Below are positions 44,027 to 52,332 of a DNA stretch of 64,000 bases, in pieces; within the stretch, counting starts at the first letter, position 1; each line of letters begins with the position of its first letter. This DNA is from Paenibacillus etheri (GTDB lineage: Bacteria > Bacillota > Bacilli > Paenibacillales > Paenibacillaceae), in the NCBI RefSeq assembly GCF_001012825.1, contig NZ_LCZJ02000019.1, positions 233,130-297,129 on the forward strand, in the 5' to 3' direction. Under the pieces are notes generated by a model. The model was not told the DNA's origin. It saw only the letters and a list, made by a program, of their open reading frames with translations, and searched no databases. Position numbers and translations under genes: made by a program.

Positions 44027-44347
44027 TCAATAATCATGCTTCTTTATATAAGAACTTACGTAATTAATCAGTTCATAATTTTTTGGATAATCAATGGATA
44101 TCCGTGCTGGTACATAGGATTTCATTTTTGAAATAGCTTTCTTTTTTCTTAAGCTATGATTGGGGCATTGATATTCAGTGATTCTTGTGTTGATTGTATT
44201 CTCATAATACATCTTAAAGTTTATACTTTCAGCGCTCTTACCTTTAACCTCTTGGTATTTAAAAGCCATTTTGAAGTTAGCTTTTGTGCTGATGTGAGAA
44301 TTTATAAGAACTTTATCTTTAAGACATAATCTACATTCTTGAAGCAT
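44027..44347 (-). pseudogene. Unrecognised protein fragment, copy 1 of a duplicated pair
   Basis: The C-terminal part reads KANFKMAFKYQEVKGKSA, ENTINTRITEYQCPNHSLRK, YVPARISIDYP and ends YVSSYIKKHDY. The same DNA occurs at 45811-46033 at roughly 88% identity by eye. Upstream of about 44310 the two copies diverge: the frame matching copy 2 (ECFKNVDYVLKIKFL) contains a stop, so copy 1 is frameshifted. I do not recognise the family. Confidence 0.5.
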
Positions 44348-44415
44348 TCGTGCCCCAGCTCCCTGCCGGCATGCCTTAATGGTCTATATATTTGGCACAG
44401 GCCCCTCAAAAAAAT

Positions 44416-44460
44416 AACAGAACCCTTAACTTAAAGCACTTTAAGGGTTCTGTTTATTAT
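44416..44460 (-). terminator. Terminator of the secreted-protein gene
   Basis: AACAGAACCCTTAA / TTAAGGGTTCTGTT stem with loop CTTAAAGCAC; A run on the minus-strand exit side. Confidence 0.8.
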
Positions 44461-44465
44461 TTTAT

Positions 44466-45296
44466 TTATTTGACATATTTAATTGCATACTTGTCAAGAA
44501 GCATTTCAGATTTGTTCAATTGCTTAATTCCTTCTGCCACCTTCTTTTCACCTGCATTGAATTTGGACCAATTTATTTTGGTCGTCTTCAAGCTGTCCCG
44601 CATTATAGTGAACCCTTCCAACTGGAGTTTTGCTCCTGCCAGATAGTAGGTATGTATTTCTTTCAACTCTACATTATTAGCTTTGAGGTTTTTCAACCCG
44701 GATACAAATTTAGTATAATTGGGCAATACAGTATTGTTTAAAGTAAGAAAGACTGTTTTTCTTGTTGAATCGTTCAGGAATCTATTTTGATTTAACGTAG
44801 TTATGGCTTTCTTTTCATAGCTTCCTAATGGCTGCAACTGCTCAATGTAATCTTCAAGATCCTGTAACATAATTTCTTCGTGTGTAGGTTCCTTTATAAC
44901 TACCGGCTTAGTTGGTTCAGGAATGACTGTATAATCATCCACCACTTGAACATTGAATACATAAGGTTCAAACTTTTCTCCAATATTGACAGTTAAGGTA
45001 GCATTCCCTTTATTTATTGCATGAAGTTCAGAAACCCATTGCGTTTTTCGTACGACCTTGACAACATTCTCATCTGAAGAGATTGGAGTGAAGTCATGTT
45101 CCGTAACGTCTGCATCGGTCCAGTCAGTGATGGCTATTTCGTATGATTTCCACTCCCCAACTTTTATCTCAGCAGGTTTGGTCACTTTGACAATGTCGGT
45201 GATGTTCTGTGCAGCCGCATAAATACTGCCAACCCCGAATACAACCGATACTATAATTGCTAGCATTAGCGAATAAATCCAACTCTTTCGTTTCAT
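44466..45296 (-). CDS. Secreted protein with Ig-like (Big2-type) domain, unknown function
   Basis: 276 residues. Signal peptide (KRKSWIYSLMLAIIVSVVFG, cleavage after the AAA near residue 29), then an Ig-like beta domain (ISSDENVVKVVRKTQWVSEL, INKGNATLTVNI), a proline-rich linker (VIPEPTKPVVIKEPT) and a C-terminal helical domain rich in Lys. The frame opens at 45341, but GGGGAGAAGG stands right before the ATG at 45296. It should be exported, perhaps wall-associated. Intact gene inside the decayed region. Confidence 0.72.
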   Translation of the reverse strand: MKRKSWIYSLMLAIIVSVVFGVGSIYAAAQNITDIVKVTKPAEIKVGEWKSYEIAITDWTDADVTEHDFTPISSDENVVKVVRKTQWVSELHAINKGNATLTVNIGEKFEPYVFNVQVVDDYTVIPEPTKPVVIKEPTHEEIMLQDLEDYIEQLQPLGSYEKKAITTLNQNRFLNDSTRKTVFLTLNNTVLPNYTKFVSGLKNLKANNVELKEIHTYYLAGAKLQLEGFTIMRDSLKTTKINWSKFNAGEKKVAEGIKQLNKSEMLLDKYAIKYVK

Positions 45297-45638
45297 ATAG
45301 CCTTCTCCCCGCTTAATTATTAATAGTAAAGCATCTACCAATTTTGCTAAGACATTTCATGAATAGGTCGCAGGTAGCAAAAGCAGCATATTACTTTCCT
45401 CTTATATTATATAACTTAGCAGGAATAATTGTCCTATGTTTTTTGGGTTTGCTTCCCGTTTCGGGGCACCACCTTTACAAAGGAATGGTTTTACGTCCGG
45501 GTCTATTCTGATCACTCACACAAATGCCGTCCGCCAGCAGATTCCAAACGCTTCCTTGTTTCCGAACGCGAGTATAGGCGAGCATTCGACACCTGTGGCC
45601 TGCGTCAAGTCGGTGTAAGACATACATTAGATAATCAA
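45297..45638. other. Gap with overlapping short open frames, no supported gene
   Basis: Two short forward frames overlap at 45429-45698 and 45436-45618, the latter reading HTNAVRQQIPNASLFPNAS. Neither has a ribosome binding site or a recognised domain. Possibly debris from an unknown gene. Confidence 0.25.
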
Positions 45639-45805
45639 ATCGGCAATAGTAACATGTTCTTGTCCATTTTCGGCAATGGGACCAAGTTCTTGTCCTGAGT
45701 AAAGGACAAGAACTTGGTCCCATAAATCAGAAAACCAGCGCTGGGCGCGGGCTCTTATGGGACTATGTTCTTGTCTTCTGACCGAGGACAAGAACTTGGT
45801 CCCAT
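45639..45805. repeat. GGACAAG array 2
   Basis: Successive units: CGGCAATAGTAACATGTTCT with TTGTCC; CGGCAATGGGACCAAGTTCT with TGTCC; then an 18-bp exact inverse GGACAAGAACTTGGTCCC; a CCAGCG-CTGGG-CGCGGG hairpin; GGGACTATGTTCTTGTC; and a last GGACAAGAACTTGGTCCCA. The array abuts the truncated duplicate at 45811 directly. Confidence 0.75.
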
Positions 45806-45812
45806 TTTTAGT

Positions 45813-46279
45813 TCATAATTTTTGATAATCAATGGATATTCGTGCCGGTACGTAAGATATCATCTTTGAAATAGCACTCTTTTTTCTTAAGCTATGATTT
45901 GGGCATTGATGTTTAGTGATTTTTGTGTTGATTGTATTCTCATAATTCATCTTGAAGTTTATATTTTCAGCGCTCTTAACTTTAACCTCTTGATATTTAA
46001 AAGCAATTTTGAAGTTAGCTTTTGTGCTCATGAGTATCTTATCACAGTTAATAATTTTCTTACCAAGAACTAATATTTCATCTGCATATTTTAGACACTC
46101 GTAAAAACATATTCTTCCAATAATAATTTGATGTCATCAGTTATTGCATTAGTAAGCAGCTCATATCCAAATCGTCCTCCACTTCGGGCTACATCATTGC
46201 TTCGAATATCGAAACGATAAAAACATTCAGTCTTTAAAAGTGTTTTACGCCTTTTAAATAAGCATAAGCGTATGGACAA
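45813..46279 (-). pseudogene. Unrecognised protein fragment, copy 2, frameshifted and truncated
   Basis: The N-terminal frame (46279 to 46091) reads RSGGRFGYELLTNAITDDIK and LLLEE; the following reading FYECLKYADEILVLGKKIIN is in another frame; then KANFKIAFKYQEVKVKSA up to YVPARISIDYQK, where the repeat array cuts it. Copy 1 keeps the true C-terminus. Together the two copies suggest a protein of about 150-170 residues; no family is recognised. Confidence 0.5.
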
Positions 46280-46533
46280 ATATCAGGAAAGTCTTCCCCA
46301 TCATTTTTTAGTAACTGCCAAAATTGTTTTATGCAATTAGAATGATTCCATAATACTTACTTCTTATATGTCGATCAACAGTCTGGATGGTATTGATATT
46401 AACATAGTATAGGCAAATTTCTTTATGAGAAAACAAAACGGCGTCCAATGATTCTTCCGATTATTATTGAAGTCTAAAGTTTACGTTTCCACATATGATA
46501 TCCTCAAGCTACGCTCAACCTGAGTTCCATTGC

Positions 46534-46567
46534 AAAACCCCATCAAGCATAAACTTGATGGGGTTTT
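46534..46567 (-). terminator. Terminator of the WGxxGxxG-type gene
   Basis: AAAACCCCATCAAG / CTTGATGGGGTTTT, perfect 14-bp stem with loop CATAAA. The 250 bases between 46280 and here hold nothing else I can name. Confidence 0.9.
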
Positions 46568-46604
46568 AGTTGTGAGAAGTTATTCCCTTCTAGTTCTAAA
46601 AAGC

Positions 46605-46922
46605 TTAACTTCTTTCGTGGCTTCTTTCAGGACTTCTTTTTCGTAAACCTGTAAGTCCAAGCAAACCTAAAAGACCCAACCAGCTCCAATTAGTTCCCCG
46701 ATTCTCATTCGCGACTGCTTGGGCTCTGTAATTTCCATTCTGATTAGCTGTTGAATTCTGATTCACCGTTGTATTATCATTCTTTACATTCAAGTTGTTC
46801 GTTTGATTGACCGAGTACTGTGTTTGTATACCTAGGTTTGCTTCATCTTGGTTCGCAAATGCAGGAATACTTAAAAGTAAACTAAGGCATGCAACTGATG
46901 CAAAAGTAGCAACCTTTTTCAT
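46605..46922 (-). CDS. Small secreted protein with WGxxGxxG-type C-terminus
   Basis: 105 residues. Signal peptide KKVATFASVACLSLLLSIPAFA, a Gln/Asn-rich middle (NQTNNLNVKNDNTTVNQNS) and a C-terminal hydrophobic segment NWSWLGLLGLLGLTGLRKR followed by basic residues. This resembles the WGxxGxxG sorting-like tail of Bacillales (here WSWLGLLG, so the first Gly is Ser). Likely anchored to the membrane from outside. The frame opens at 46961, but GGAGGG stands before the ATG at 46922. Terminator follows. Confidence 0.7.
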   Translation of the reverse strand: MKKVATFASVACLSLLLSIPAFANQDEANLGIQTQYSVNQTNNLNVKNDNTTVNQNSTANQNGNYRAQAVANENRGTNWSWLGLLGLLGLTGLRKRSPERSHERS

Positions 46923-47228
46923 TTTGTTCCCTCCAAATATTATTGGGCTGGCAGTACCCAAAAGTATTTTCCCCTTCTCTAGACTTCCTATCCTAGAATT
47001 TTCTCTTGCTACGGAAAAAAATTATGTTTTATATTCAATAAGTCTCGAGATTTTCAAGTCAATTCCCATGATATTCGTAACTGTCGGGAGTTTATATCGT
47101 TTCCTTGACTGATGAATAAGGAAGGGAACGTTAAATGTGCTAATCTGCTTATGATAACAGATTCCCAATGCTTGACTAAGATTATCAGGATCAAATTACT
47201 TTTTATTTAGTCCGCAGTGAGAAAAGGT
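46923..47228. other. Intergenic stretch, nothing clear
   Basis: About 305 AT-rich bases upstream of the small secreted protein. It should hold that gene's promoter, but I cannot point to one with confidence. Confidence 0.3.
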
Positions 47229-47400
47229 TCACCCTTTACCTTCACCTAAGTATTCCATTTGACTATTAAAGCCAGTTATATACTGGAGAGAAATACCATC
47301 AACAGCATCACTCTCCGCAAAGATAAAGAATCTACCCATCGAATGGTTAATTTCAAAATATACCACTCCTTGCTCAGACAGTGAACTATCGCACACGCTA
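47229..47400 (-). pseudogene. Unrecognised gene tail
   Basis: An open stretch of about 57 codons without start reads GVVYFEINHSMGRFFIF, then DGISLQYITGFNSQMEYLG, stop TGA at 47229. It looks like the C-terminus of a small enzyme-like domain but I cannot name it. Confidence 0.3.
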
Positions 47401-47468
47401 GCGCATGGAATTCCCTATCTTATGCCTAAGGTGCTTTGCTTCTGATTGTTCTCCCCTCCCGTCTTTCC

Positions 47469-48140
47469 CTAGCTTGGAGTAACAGCGAATAAGGATAGCA
47501 GTCCGTCGACCGCTCCTACGGCTGCCATAGTAAAGAATAAGACCCAACGTCCTCGGTTCATTAGAAGTGAAACAACCGGTGGCCCCAGTGCCTCCGATAA
47601 ACCTCATACTGCTATATAAAGAAGTGATCGTGCCTCAATTTTCTTTTTGAATTCCTTCAGTGATCAGCGTATCCATACAAGGTAATACAACCCCAATTCC
47701 AATCCCGCCTAAACTTAAGAATCCTACCATGAAATAAATATTCTGACTAAAGCCAGTAATGAGCATTGCTGCCGGGAGTAGAGCCATTCCACTAAAGCCG
47801 AGCCATTTCATTAATACCTTGTTTTTGCCGATGATTTTACCGCTCCCATAAAAGGCCAGACACAGCAACGCAAGAGGAATTGCCAGTACAAATACCTTTG
47901 AAGCTCCATACAACTTATACTTTGCTTCCAAAGTCTCAGATAAATGGAACAGGATTCCGAAGCTTGCAAACATACAGATTCCTCCGATTGCAAATATCGC
48001 ATACAGCCAGCGACCCTTCTCATGCAAGATTTCTTTGATACCAGTTAAAAATTGCCCTATGCTTTTCTTGGGATGGGAATTGCTATAAGGGTGCATACCA
48101 TAACAATGTACCTAAATAAGCGCCGAGGATAGGGCTTAAC
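47469..48140 (-). pseudogene. MFS multidrug efflux pump, second half, with stop and frameshift
   Basis: Reading from 48140: VLSPILGAYLGTLLWYAPL, then a stop and frame change, GQFLTGIKEILHEKGRW and several membrane helices to LITEGIQKEN, a TGA (47635-47637), GTITSLYSSMRFIG in the same frame, then after a frameshift PVVSLLMNRGRWVLFF and a TAG at 47469. GTITSxYSSMRFIG is typical of ACDE-type/YwoG-like drug transporters. The N-terminal half is missing. At least three lesions. Confidence 0.75.
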
Positions 48141-48343
48141 ACTTAAAAACTCTTTTTCAGCATATGTAACTCCTTTTCAAGTAAAACCTGTATAATTACA
48201 TCTCCTATTATTGTATTGAATATTCTCTAGATTTGCTTTCTAATTTAACCTCTACGTAATCAAGAAATCGTGTTAGCTGCATTGTATCCTGAATATTCAA
48301 GTAATTCATAAGGCTGAGCATAAAACCACTGTCTGGTTTAGTA

Positions 48344-48452
48344 TGTAGGCACATTTGTGCATTTTTCTTTGAAACAAATGTACCTACATAAAAAAGAAAA
48401 GCCTGATCTAACAAGCTTTTTTCGAGTAGCTTATGTTGGCACTTTTGTGTCA
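48344..48452. repeat. Third repeat family: GCACAAATGTGCCTACA array
   Basis: TGTAGGCACATTTGTGC (48344-48360), its near inverse ACAAATGTACCTACAT (48374-48389) and ATGTTGGCACTTTTGTGTCA (48433-48452). Same design as the other arrays, different core. The minus-strand open frame running through it (48208-48453) is probably accidental. Confidence 0.5.
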
Positions 48453-48484
48453 TTGAACATTATTATTCATTTGTCGGTTTTATA

Positions 48485-48502
48485 GGACAAGAACTTGGTC
48501 CC
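48485..48502. repeat. GGACAAG array 3 (single unit)
   Basis: One exact GGACAAGAACTTGGTCCC, followed by TTTGCTGATTCCCCC as in array 7. It lies 58 bases from the stop of the minus-strand tail at 48560. Confidence 0.7.
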
Positions 48503-48559
48503 TTTGCTGATTCCCCCACTTTTTTCGGCATATAAAATCCACCTATATAAATGAGTCGA

Positions 48560-48609
48560 TCAATAACCATGTTTTCTTACAAAATTAACGAGATTGGTCA
48601 CTGACTTCG
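48560..48609 (-). pseudogene. C-terminal tail fragment ending VNFVRKHGY
   Basis: Fourteen to sixteen codons read PKSVTNLVNFVRKHGY then TGA. The tail resembles the YVSSYIKKHDY end at 44027, VDSFVKKHD at 54851 and MDAYVKKYD at 51298, each on the minus strand just right of a GGACAAG array. Confidence 0.35.
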
Positions 48610-48683
48610 GTCGTTCCGCCCACCTATGTGTCCGAAGCAACCAGGTGCGCGGCACACAGCAGCTGGCCACGCCGTCGGCACCG

Positions 48684-48770
48684 ATTCACGCAGCTCCCGG
48701 TAGTTGTAGATTTCCCCGTTAAAAATAAGTGATACTTCGCCCTCATTGTGCATCGACTGCGAACCTTGGA
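48684..48770 (-). pseudogene. Asparagine synthetase glutaminase-domain remnant
   Basis: QSMHNEGEVSLIFNGEIYNY followed by RELRE: the FNGEIYNYRELR motif of class II glutaminase domains. Only about 29 codons are left. GC-richer than the surroundings and different from the intact asnB at 36.5 kb. Confidence 0.7.
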
Positions 48771-48856
48771 TTCATACGGTTTACTTAGGAAGGGTATCAC
48801 TTCAACTCATCCATGAATAGGCTGTTGTAATAAATTGAATAATGGAGGTATCCCAT

Positions 48857-49573
48857 ATGACCTTTGGGAACGAATATCCAAACAGCCAGGCTAATCCATC
48901 CGTATACCCTTACTTTACCCATTACAATCCTTTCCCTTACTCTCATTACTACCATCACTTCCGTTCAGAAAGCAGCCTGGCAGATCTACCCTCAGACAGC
49001 GAAAACACCAAAAAAGAACCTCTAAATGGTTATATGAACGAAAATGTATCCAGCGGGCAGGGGATTAAGCTAAATACCGGAGGAGAAGTAGGCGGTAAAC
49101 ACGGCATTGGTTTAAATGCTGGCGGGAATTTAGCCTTAGGTAGCATGGGTATGTATGCGGGCGGCCATATGGGCACTCCTTCATATGGAATCCATGCGCA
49201 AGGCAATACTCATCTGGACAGCAACCAGGGTCTAGGGCTCAATACCGAAGCCCAGGCCTTCGGCAAGTACGGGATTGCGGCTCAGGCAAAAACCCAAATA
49301 GGTGGCGGTAAAGAGGCAGGGTTTCATACGGGGGCGCAGGTCGGAGGAGAGTACGGTATAAGTGCTGATGCCGAAGGACACTTGGGGTTCAGTCAAGGCG
49401 CGGGACTGCAAACCCATTTGCAGCTTGGTGGCGAAAATGGTCTCGGCGCCCAGGCCAAGGCACAACTCGGCGGCGGTCAAGGAGCAGGCTTAGGAGTTGC
49501 CGGACAGGTAGGCAAATATAATGGAAAGTTAGGATTTAATATCGGCGGCAAGGACAAAGAAACCAAGGAGTAA
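48857..49573 (+). CDS. Glycine-rich repeat protein, spore-coat-like, unknown function
   Basis: 238 residues. The N-terminal 60 residues are Tyr/His/Pro-rich (YPYFTHYNPFPYSHYYHH). From about 70 on, imperfect repeats of 16-18 residues alternate G(L/I)xxxAxAxxGG with QGxGL, for example EYGISADAEGHLG and NGLGAQAKAQLGG. Such composition would fit a beta-solenoid or a coat/structural protein. No signal peptide or anchor. I take the ATG at 48857 because GGAGGT stands 6 bases before it; the ATG at 48842 has no box. Confidence 0.65.
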   Translation: MTFGNEYPNSQANPSVYPYFTHYNPFPYSHYYHHFRSESSLADLPSDSENTKKEPLNGYMNENVSSGQGIKLNTGGEVGGKHGIGLNAGGNLALGSMGMYAGGHMGTPSYGIHAQGNTHLDSNQGLGLNTEAQAFGKYGIAAQAKTQIGGGKEAGFHTGAQVGGEYGISADAEGHLGFSQGAGLQTHLQLGGENGLGAQAKAQLGGGQGAGLGVAGQVGKYNGKLGFNIGGKDKETKE

Positions 49574-49668
49574 AAGTTGCCCCAACGTTAAGTATTATAA
49601 CCTTTCATTAGACATCCATTTAATCGTCAATGTGACTATATACTTGTCCTTGAGGAAAAATGAATATC

Positions 49669-49815
49669 AAATCGGTAATAGGACCATGTTCCTGTCCATT
49701 AACGGCTAAGGGATCAAGTTCTTGTCTGGAGTAAAGGACAAGAACTTGATCCCTTAAAATACAAAAACCGCGCGGGGCTCGGGTTCTTATAGGACTATGT
49801 TCTTGTCCCCTGACA
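49669..49815. repeat. GGACAAG array 4
   Basis: Same order as array 2: CGGTAATAGGACCATGTTCC, CGGCTAAGGGATCAAGTTCT, GGACAAGAACTTGATCCC, a CCGCGC-GGGGCT-CGGG hairpin, then GGACTATGTTCTTGTCCCC and TGACA. On the minus strand the last unit reads TGTCAGGGGACAAGAACATA, a TGT-type terminus. Confidence 0.75.
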
Positions 49816-50328
49816 AAGATGCATAAATAACACCTCTTTGCGGAGTTCTTCTTCTAATTGTCTCGGTAATAATCCAGAATTTAAACGTTTTCCAAGGAGT
49901 TCCAGAGGTGTTTGGTGATAAATCCCTCCATGCGGCTTTCCGTTGTAATCAGATATCTGATGTCTATAAGTTGTTTTAAATGATCAAAGGTCATTTTGTA
50001 TTTAACAGCATTCTTTTCGGGATCTGTTCAAAAAAACGCTCGATAATCCCTCTTCTCATTGGAATAGCAACAGGTCCTAAATTAATATCACATCTAAAGC
50101 CCCAAACGAGACCGTCAACTGAGATTGACATGTAGCGGTGTACGAGCCTTCGAAGATTCTTGGGGTGACTCCAGTCTGTACATGAATATTCTTAAGTTCA
50201 ATTCCTTTAAAGTAAAGTACAACAGCATTTTTACGATCTGTATAACTGGTTCTCTCTTCTTTTATGTATATCCGGTCGTAAATATGGACTAAAGGGGTTC
50301 CTAGCATTCTAAGATAGTTTAACGACAC
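49795..50328 (-). pseudogene. DDE integrase-type transposase remnant, internally deleted and frameshifted
   Basis: In shifting frames the minus strand reads HRYMSISVDGLVWGFRCDIN, directly followed by IPMRRGIIERFFEQIPKRML, and then HQISDYNGKPHGGIYHQTPL and EELRKEVLFMHL, ending with a TAG at 49795 inside the repeat array. An SxD strand, RGIIERFF after the third acidic residue and a YNxxPHGG tail are typical of retroviral-type integrase cores (TnsB, TniA, IstA-like). About 80-90 residues of the core are missing. Its C-terminus runs into array 4. Confidence 0.5.
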
Positions 50329-50410
50329 TCAGTCTTTTAAAGTGCTTCCGCCGAAGTGCAGCATGATAATTCGAGGGTCGCTTTATAAATATGGAACCGC
50401 AGGATTTATT

Positions 50411-50665
50411 TTACACAACTGGGGCGTTTCGATTTTCAATGGCATAAATGACCCCTGGAGTGACTACATCTGCTTGTTTACATTCAACTTCAGCTCGAAA
50501 GAAGTTCAAAAGGACAAACCGACGTACACCTCTCCCTCGTTTGTTCATTGGGATTTGATCATCTCCGGTTAAAGTAAGCTTAAAAAGGCCTTCCCATTTC
50601 GGTTCGGTCTTAAATTGAGGGGCTAGCTCCGTAGCGATAGCGGGATCCAATTGTCGTAGTAGTTA
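50411..50665 (-). pseudogene. OLD-type AAA ATPase fragment
   Basis: Reads FKTEPKWEGLFKLTLTGDDQ, MNKRGRGVRRFVLLNFFRAE and ends PGVIYAIENRNAPVV. The RGSGVRRLxLLNFFRA signature and the start of Walker B (VIYAIEEPE) identify an OLD/ATP-dependent endonuclease-type ATPase. The frame breaks inside Walker B, so the active site is lost. OLD ATPases are often defence proteins; this is only a relic. Confidence 0.65.
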
Positions 50666-50689
50666 TCGTGTTGTGTGAAATTCTTTATA

Positions 50690-51001
50690 TTATTCTTTTA
50701 CTTTTGTAAGAACACCATCTTTATTTTCGTATTTTCTTTTTTCGTTTTTTTCCATTTTATGCATTATCTCTTCTTCCAAGTTAATTCCTAGAAGTTCCGA
50801 AAGTCCTATTAAGTAGAGTGCAACATCAGCCAATTCTTCACCCAAATCGTCTTTCTTTTTCAGATAAGCTTCGCAAGCTTCTGATAATTCGCCATATATA
50901 AAACAAAATTCTTGAAAAATATCAGTAACATTAAATCCCTTCGCAATTTTATTCTGATAAACTCTTTTTTGTAACTGTAATAAATCAATCATTTTATTCA
51001 C
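50690..51001 (-). CDS. MazG-like nucleotide pyrophosphohydrolase
   Basis: 103 residues, all-alpha. The EExxE...ExxD metal-binding pattern is visible as YGELSEACEAYLKK followed by LGEELADVALYLIGLSE. Such proteins hydrolyse non-canonical or regulatory NTPs to NMP and pyrophosphate with Mg2+. Complete from ATG (51001) to stop; ATAGGTGA lies upstream. Intact although both neighbours are remnants. Confidence 0.75.
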   Translation of the reverse strand: MNKMIDLLQLQKRVYQNKIAKGFNVTDIFQEFCFIYGELSEACEAYLKKKDDLGEELADVALYLIGLSELLGINLEEEIMHKMEKNEKRKYENKDGVLTKVKE

Positions 51002-51121
51002 CTATCCTATATATGATTTTTATTTGCAATAGAGCATACAAGGTGACCTATTAAGTTCTCCGTATAGCAATGATTTCATTGAAGGAGAGCGTGTTCCCTC
51101 CCTCAATGCCCCCTTAATACA

Positions 51122-51229
51122 GAAAACCCGCGCTGGGCGCGGGCTCTTATGGGACTATGTTATTGTCCACCGACAGGAGGACAATAATATAGTCCCTTGT
51201 AGGACAAGTACATGGTCCCTTATCTGACT
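51122..51229. repeat. GGACAAG array 5
   Basis: CCCGCG-CTGGG-CGCGGG hairpin, GGGACTATGTTATTGTCC with ACCGACA, then GGACAATAATATAGTCCC and GGACAAGTACATGGTCCC. The segment up to ACCGACA is the inverse of the left terminus of array 1 (TGTCGGTGGACA). Confidence 0.75.
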
Positions 51230-51297
51230 CCCTCTGTTTTCAGTCACAAAAAAAGCCACTTCTTAATTAGGACTTAATTTATCAATTTGATTATCAG

Positions 51298-51642
51298 TCA
51301 TACTTTTTAACATATGCATCCATACAAGCCAATCTTAATGGTGTGAATGTTTTCATTTTGGAAACAAAGAGATATATTATTTTTAGCGTAAAAAACAGTT
51401 TTCAACCATTCCTTAAAATCTGTTATTTTGTTATTTTTCTTCAGAACGATAAATGAAGTAATAGCGGGCGACAAAATATAGATTGCAAAAGGAATACTCA
51501 TCCCTAAGTTCTGTAACGATTCTTGAACCGAAGAGTGTACCTAGAATCCGAATAGCCCAAGAACAATCATTGCACCTGACACAAGATAGGCTATAAAAAA
51601 TGTCAGCATTGTAAATTGCACTATAATTTTGTTGTCTGTCAC
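51298..51642 (-). pseudogene. CPBP intramembrane protease remnant with in-frame stop
   Basis: GTG at 51642 (GAGGTGAAG upstream) reads TDNKIIVQFTMLTFFIAYLV, FGF, a TAG (51541-51543) and in the same frame VHSSVQESLQNL and PFAIYILSPAITSFIVLKK with FKEWLKTVFYAKNNI, the N-terminus of CPBP (CAAX-like) proteases. The conserved catalytic helices are gone; the end is frameshifted into a short MDAYVKKYD tail with stop at 51298. Confidence 0.65.
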
Positions 51643-51856
51643 AATTTCTTCACCTCACGGTTTAAAATATACATTAAATTGAAACAGATGGCTTTGATTT
51701 TTATCACCTTATGTTTGCTTTCTGCTAATTCAAATTTGCGCTTCTCACAAAATATATTTTCACGTTCGATATATACTACCATTGTGAACCTATAATAAAT
51801 CCAGTCATGTCACTTAATATTCACGAAGAAGCCTCACCCTCAATTATTTTTACAAT

Positions 51857-51913
51857 TGGCAACGAGACTAAGTTCTTAATCATTTTCGGCAATGGGATCG
51901 AGTTCTTGTCCAC
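51857..51913. repeat. GGACAAG array 6 (two diverged units)
   Basis: GGCAACGAGACTAAGTTCTT and CGGCAATGGGATCGAGTTCT followed by TGTCC. It ends exactly where the block duplicated from 58.7 kb begins (51914). Confidence 0.65.
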
Positions 51914-51947
51914 CATTCACTTATATCAATTGTTCCAACATAAAAAA

Positions 51948-51980
51948 CCCATATCGACCCTAGTTCTAGGGCGATATGGG
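51948..51980 (-). terminator. Terminator copy in the duplicated block
   Basis: CCCATATCG-ACCCTAGTTCTAGGG-CGATATGGG with an A run on the minus-strand exit side. The same hairpin stands at 58746-58784. Confidence 0.85.
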
Positions 51981-51996
51981 CGCCTGCCTTGAGATG

Positions 51997-52332
51997 TTAT
52001 TTTTTAATTGCAGCTTTTAGAATTCCGATCTTCTCTTGTCGTGATAGATCCGATGAGGTTGAAATGCTATATCCAAATTTACCGCCATCTTGCCAAAAAA
52101 CGTATTTCGGGAAAACATTTGCCGGTAAATCATCGTCAAAAAATCCATTATTCTTGCTTCCATCGGCGTCCACAGTATACTTCGTGATCGCAAGCGTATC
52201 TTTCCCGTTCGTGTATTCCAGGCGAATATCGTCGGCTTCTTTCCAGTTCATTTTTTTCGTGAAGACCGGTTTGCCGCTCTTCTTCCCTTCAGCTTGGAGA
52301 AAGTGTAAGCAACGTCCTAGTTCAAATTTCAA
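51997..52332 (-). pseudogene. Chimera: XRE-gene start fused to the BlaR1-associated domain (third copy)
   Basis: From TTG 52332 the first 8 residues (LKFELGRCL) and the upstream GGGAGGTCAT box equal the start of the XRE gene at 63694. From about residue 12 the reading is the C-terminal domain shared by the 60.7-kb sensor and the 61.9-kb secreted protein (KSGKPVFTKKMNWKEADDI through ILKAAIKK), with 55 bases deleted inside. Two source genes about 10 kb away have been joined here. No signal peptide, so probably non-functional. Confidence 0.65.

Noticed and set aside
44027-44347. An HNH-endonuclease-like reading (ECRLCLKDKVLINSH) at the start of the minus-strand frame
   Set aside because: The duplicate at 45813-46279 shows that the homologous frame here is ECFKNVDYVLKIKFL; the CxxC/SH pattern results from a frameshift and has no counterpart in the other copy.
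45429-45698. Short forward frames as genes
   Set aside because: Overlapping frames in different registers, no ribosome binding sites, and the longer one runs into array 2.
48208-48453. An 81-codon minus-strand open frame
   Set aside because: It is mostly translation of the third repeat array, with no ribosome binding site and no domain.
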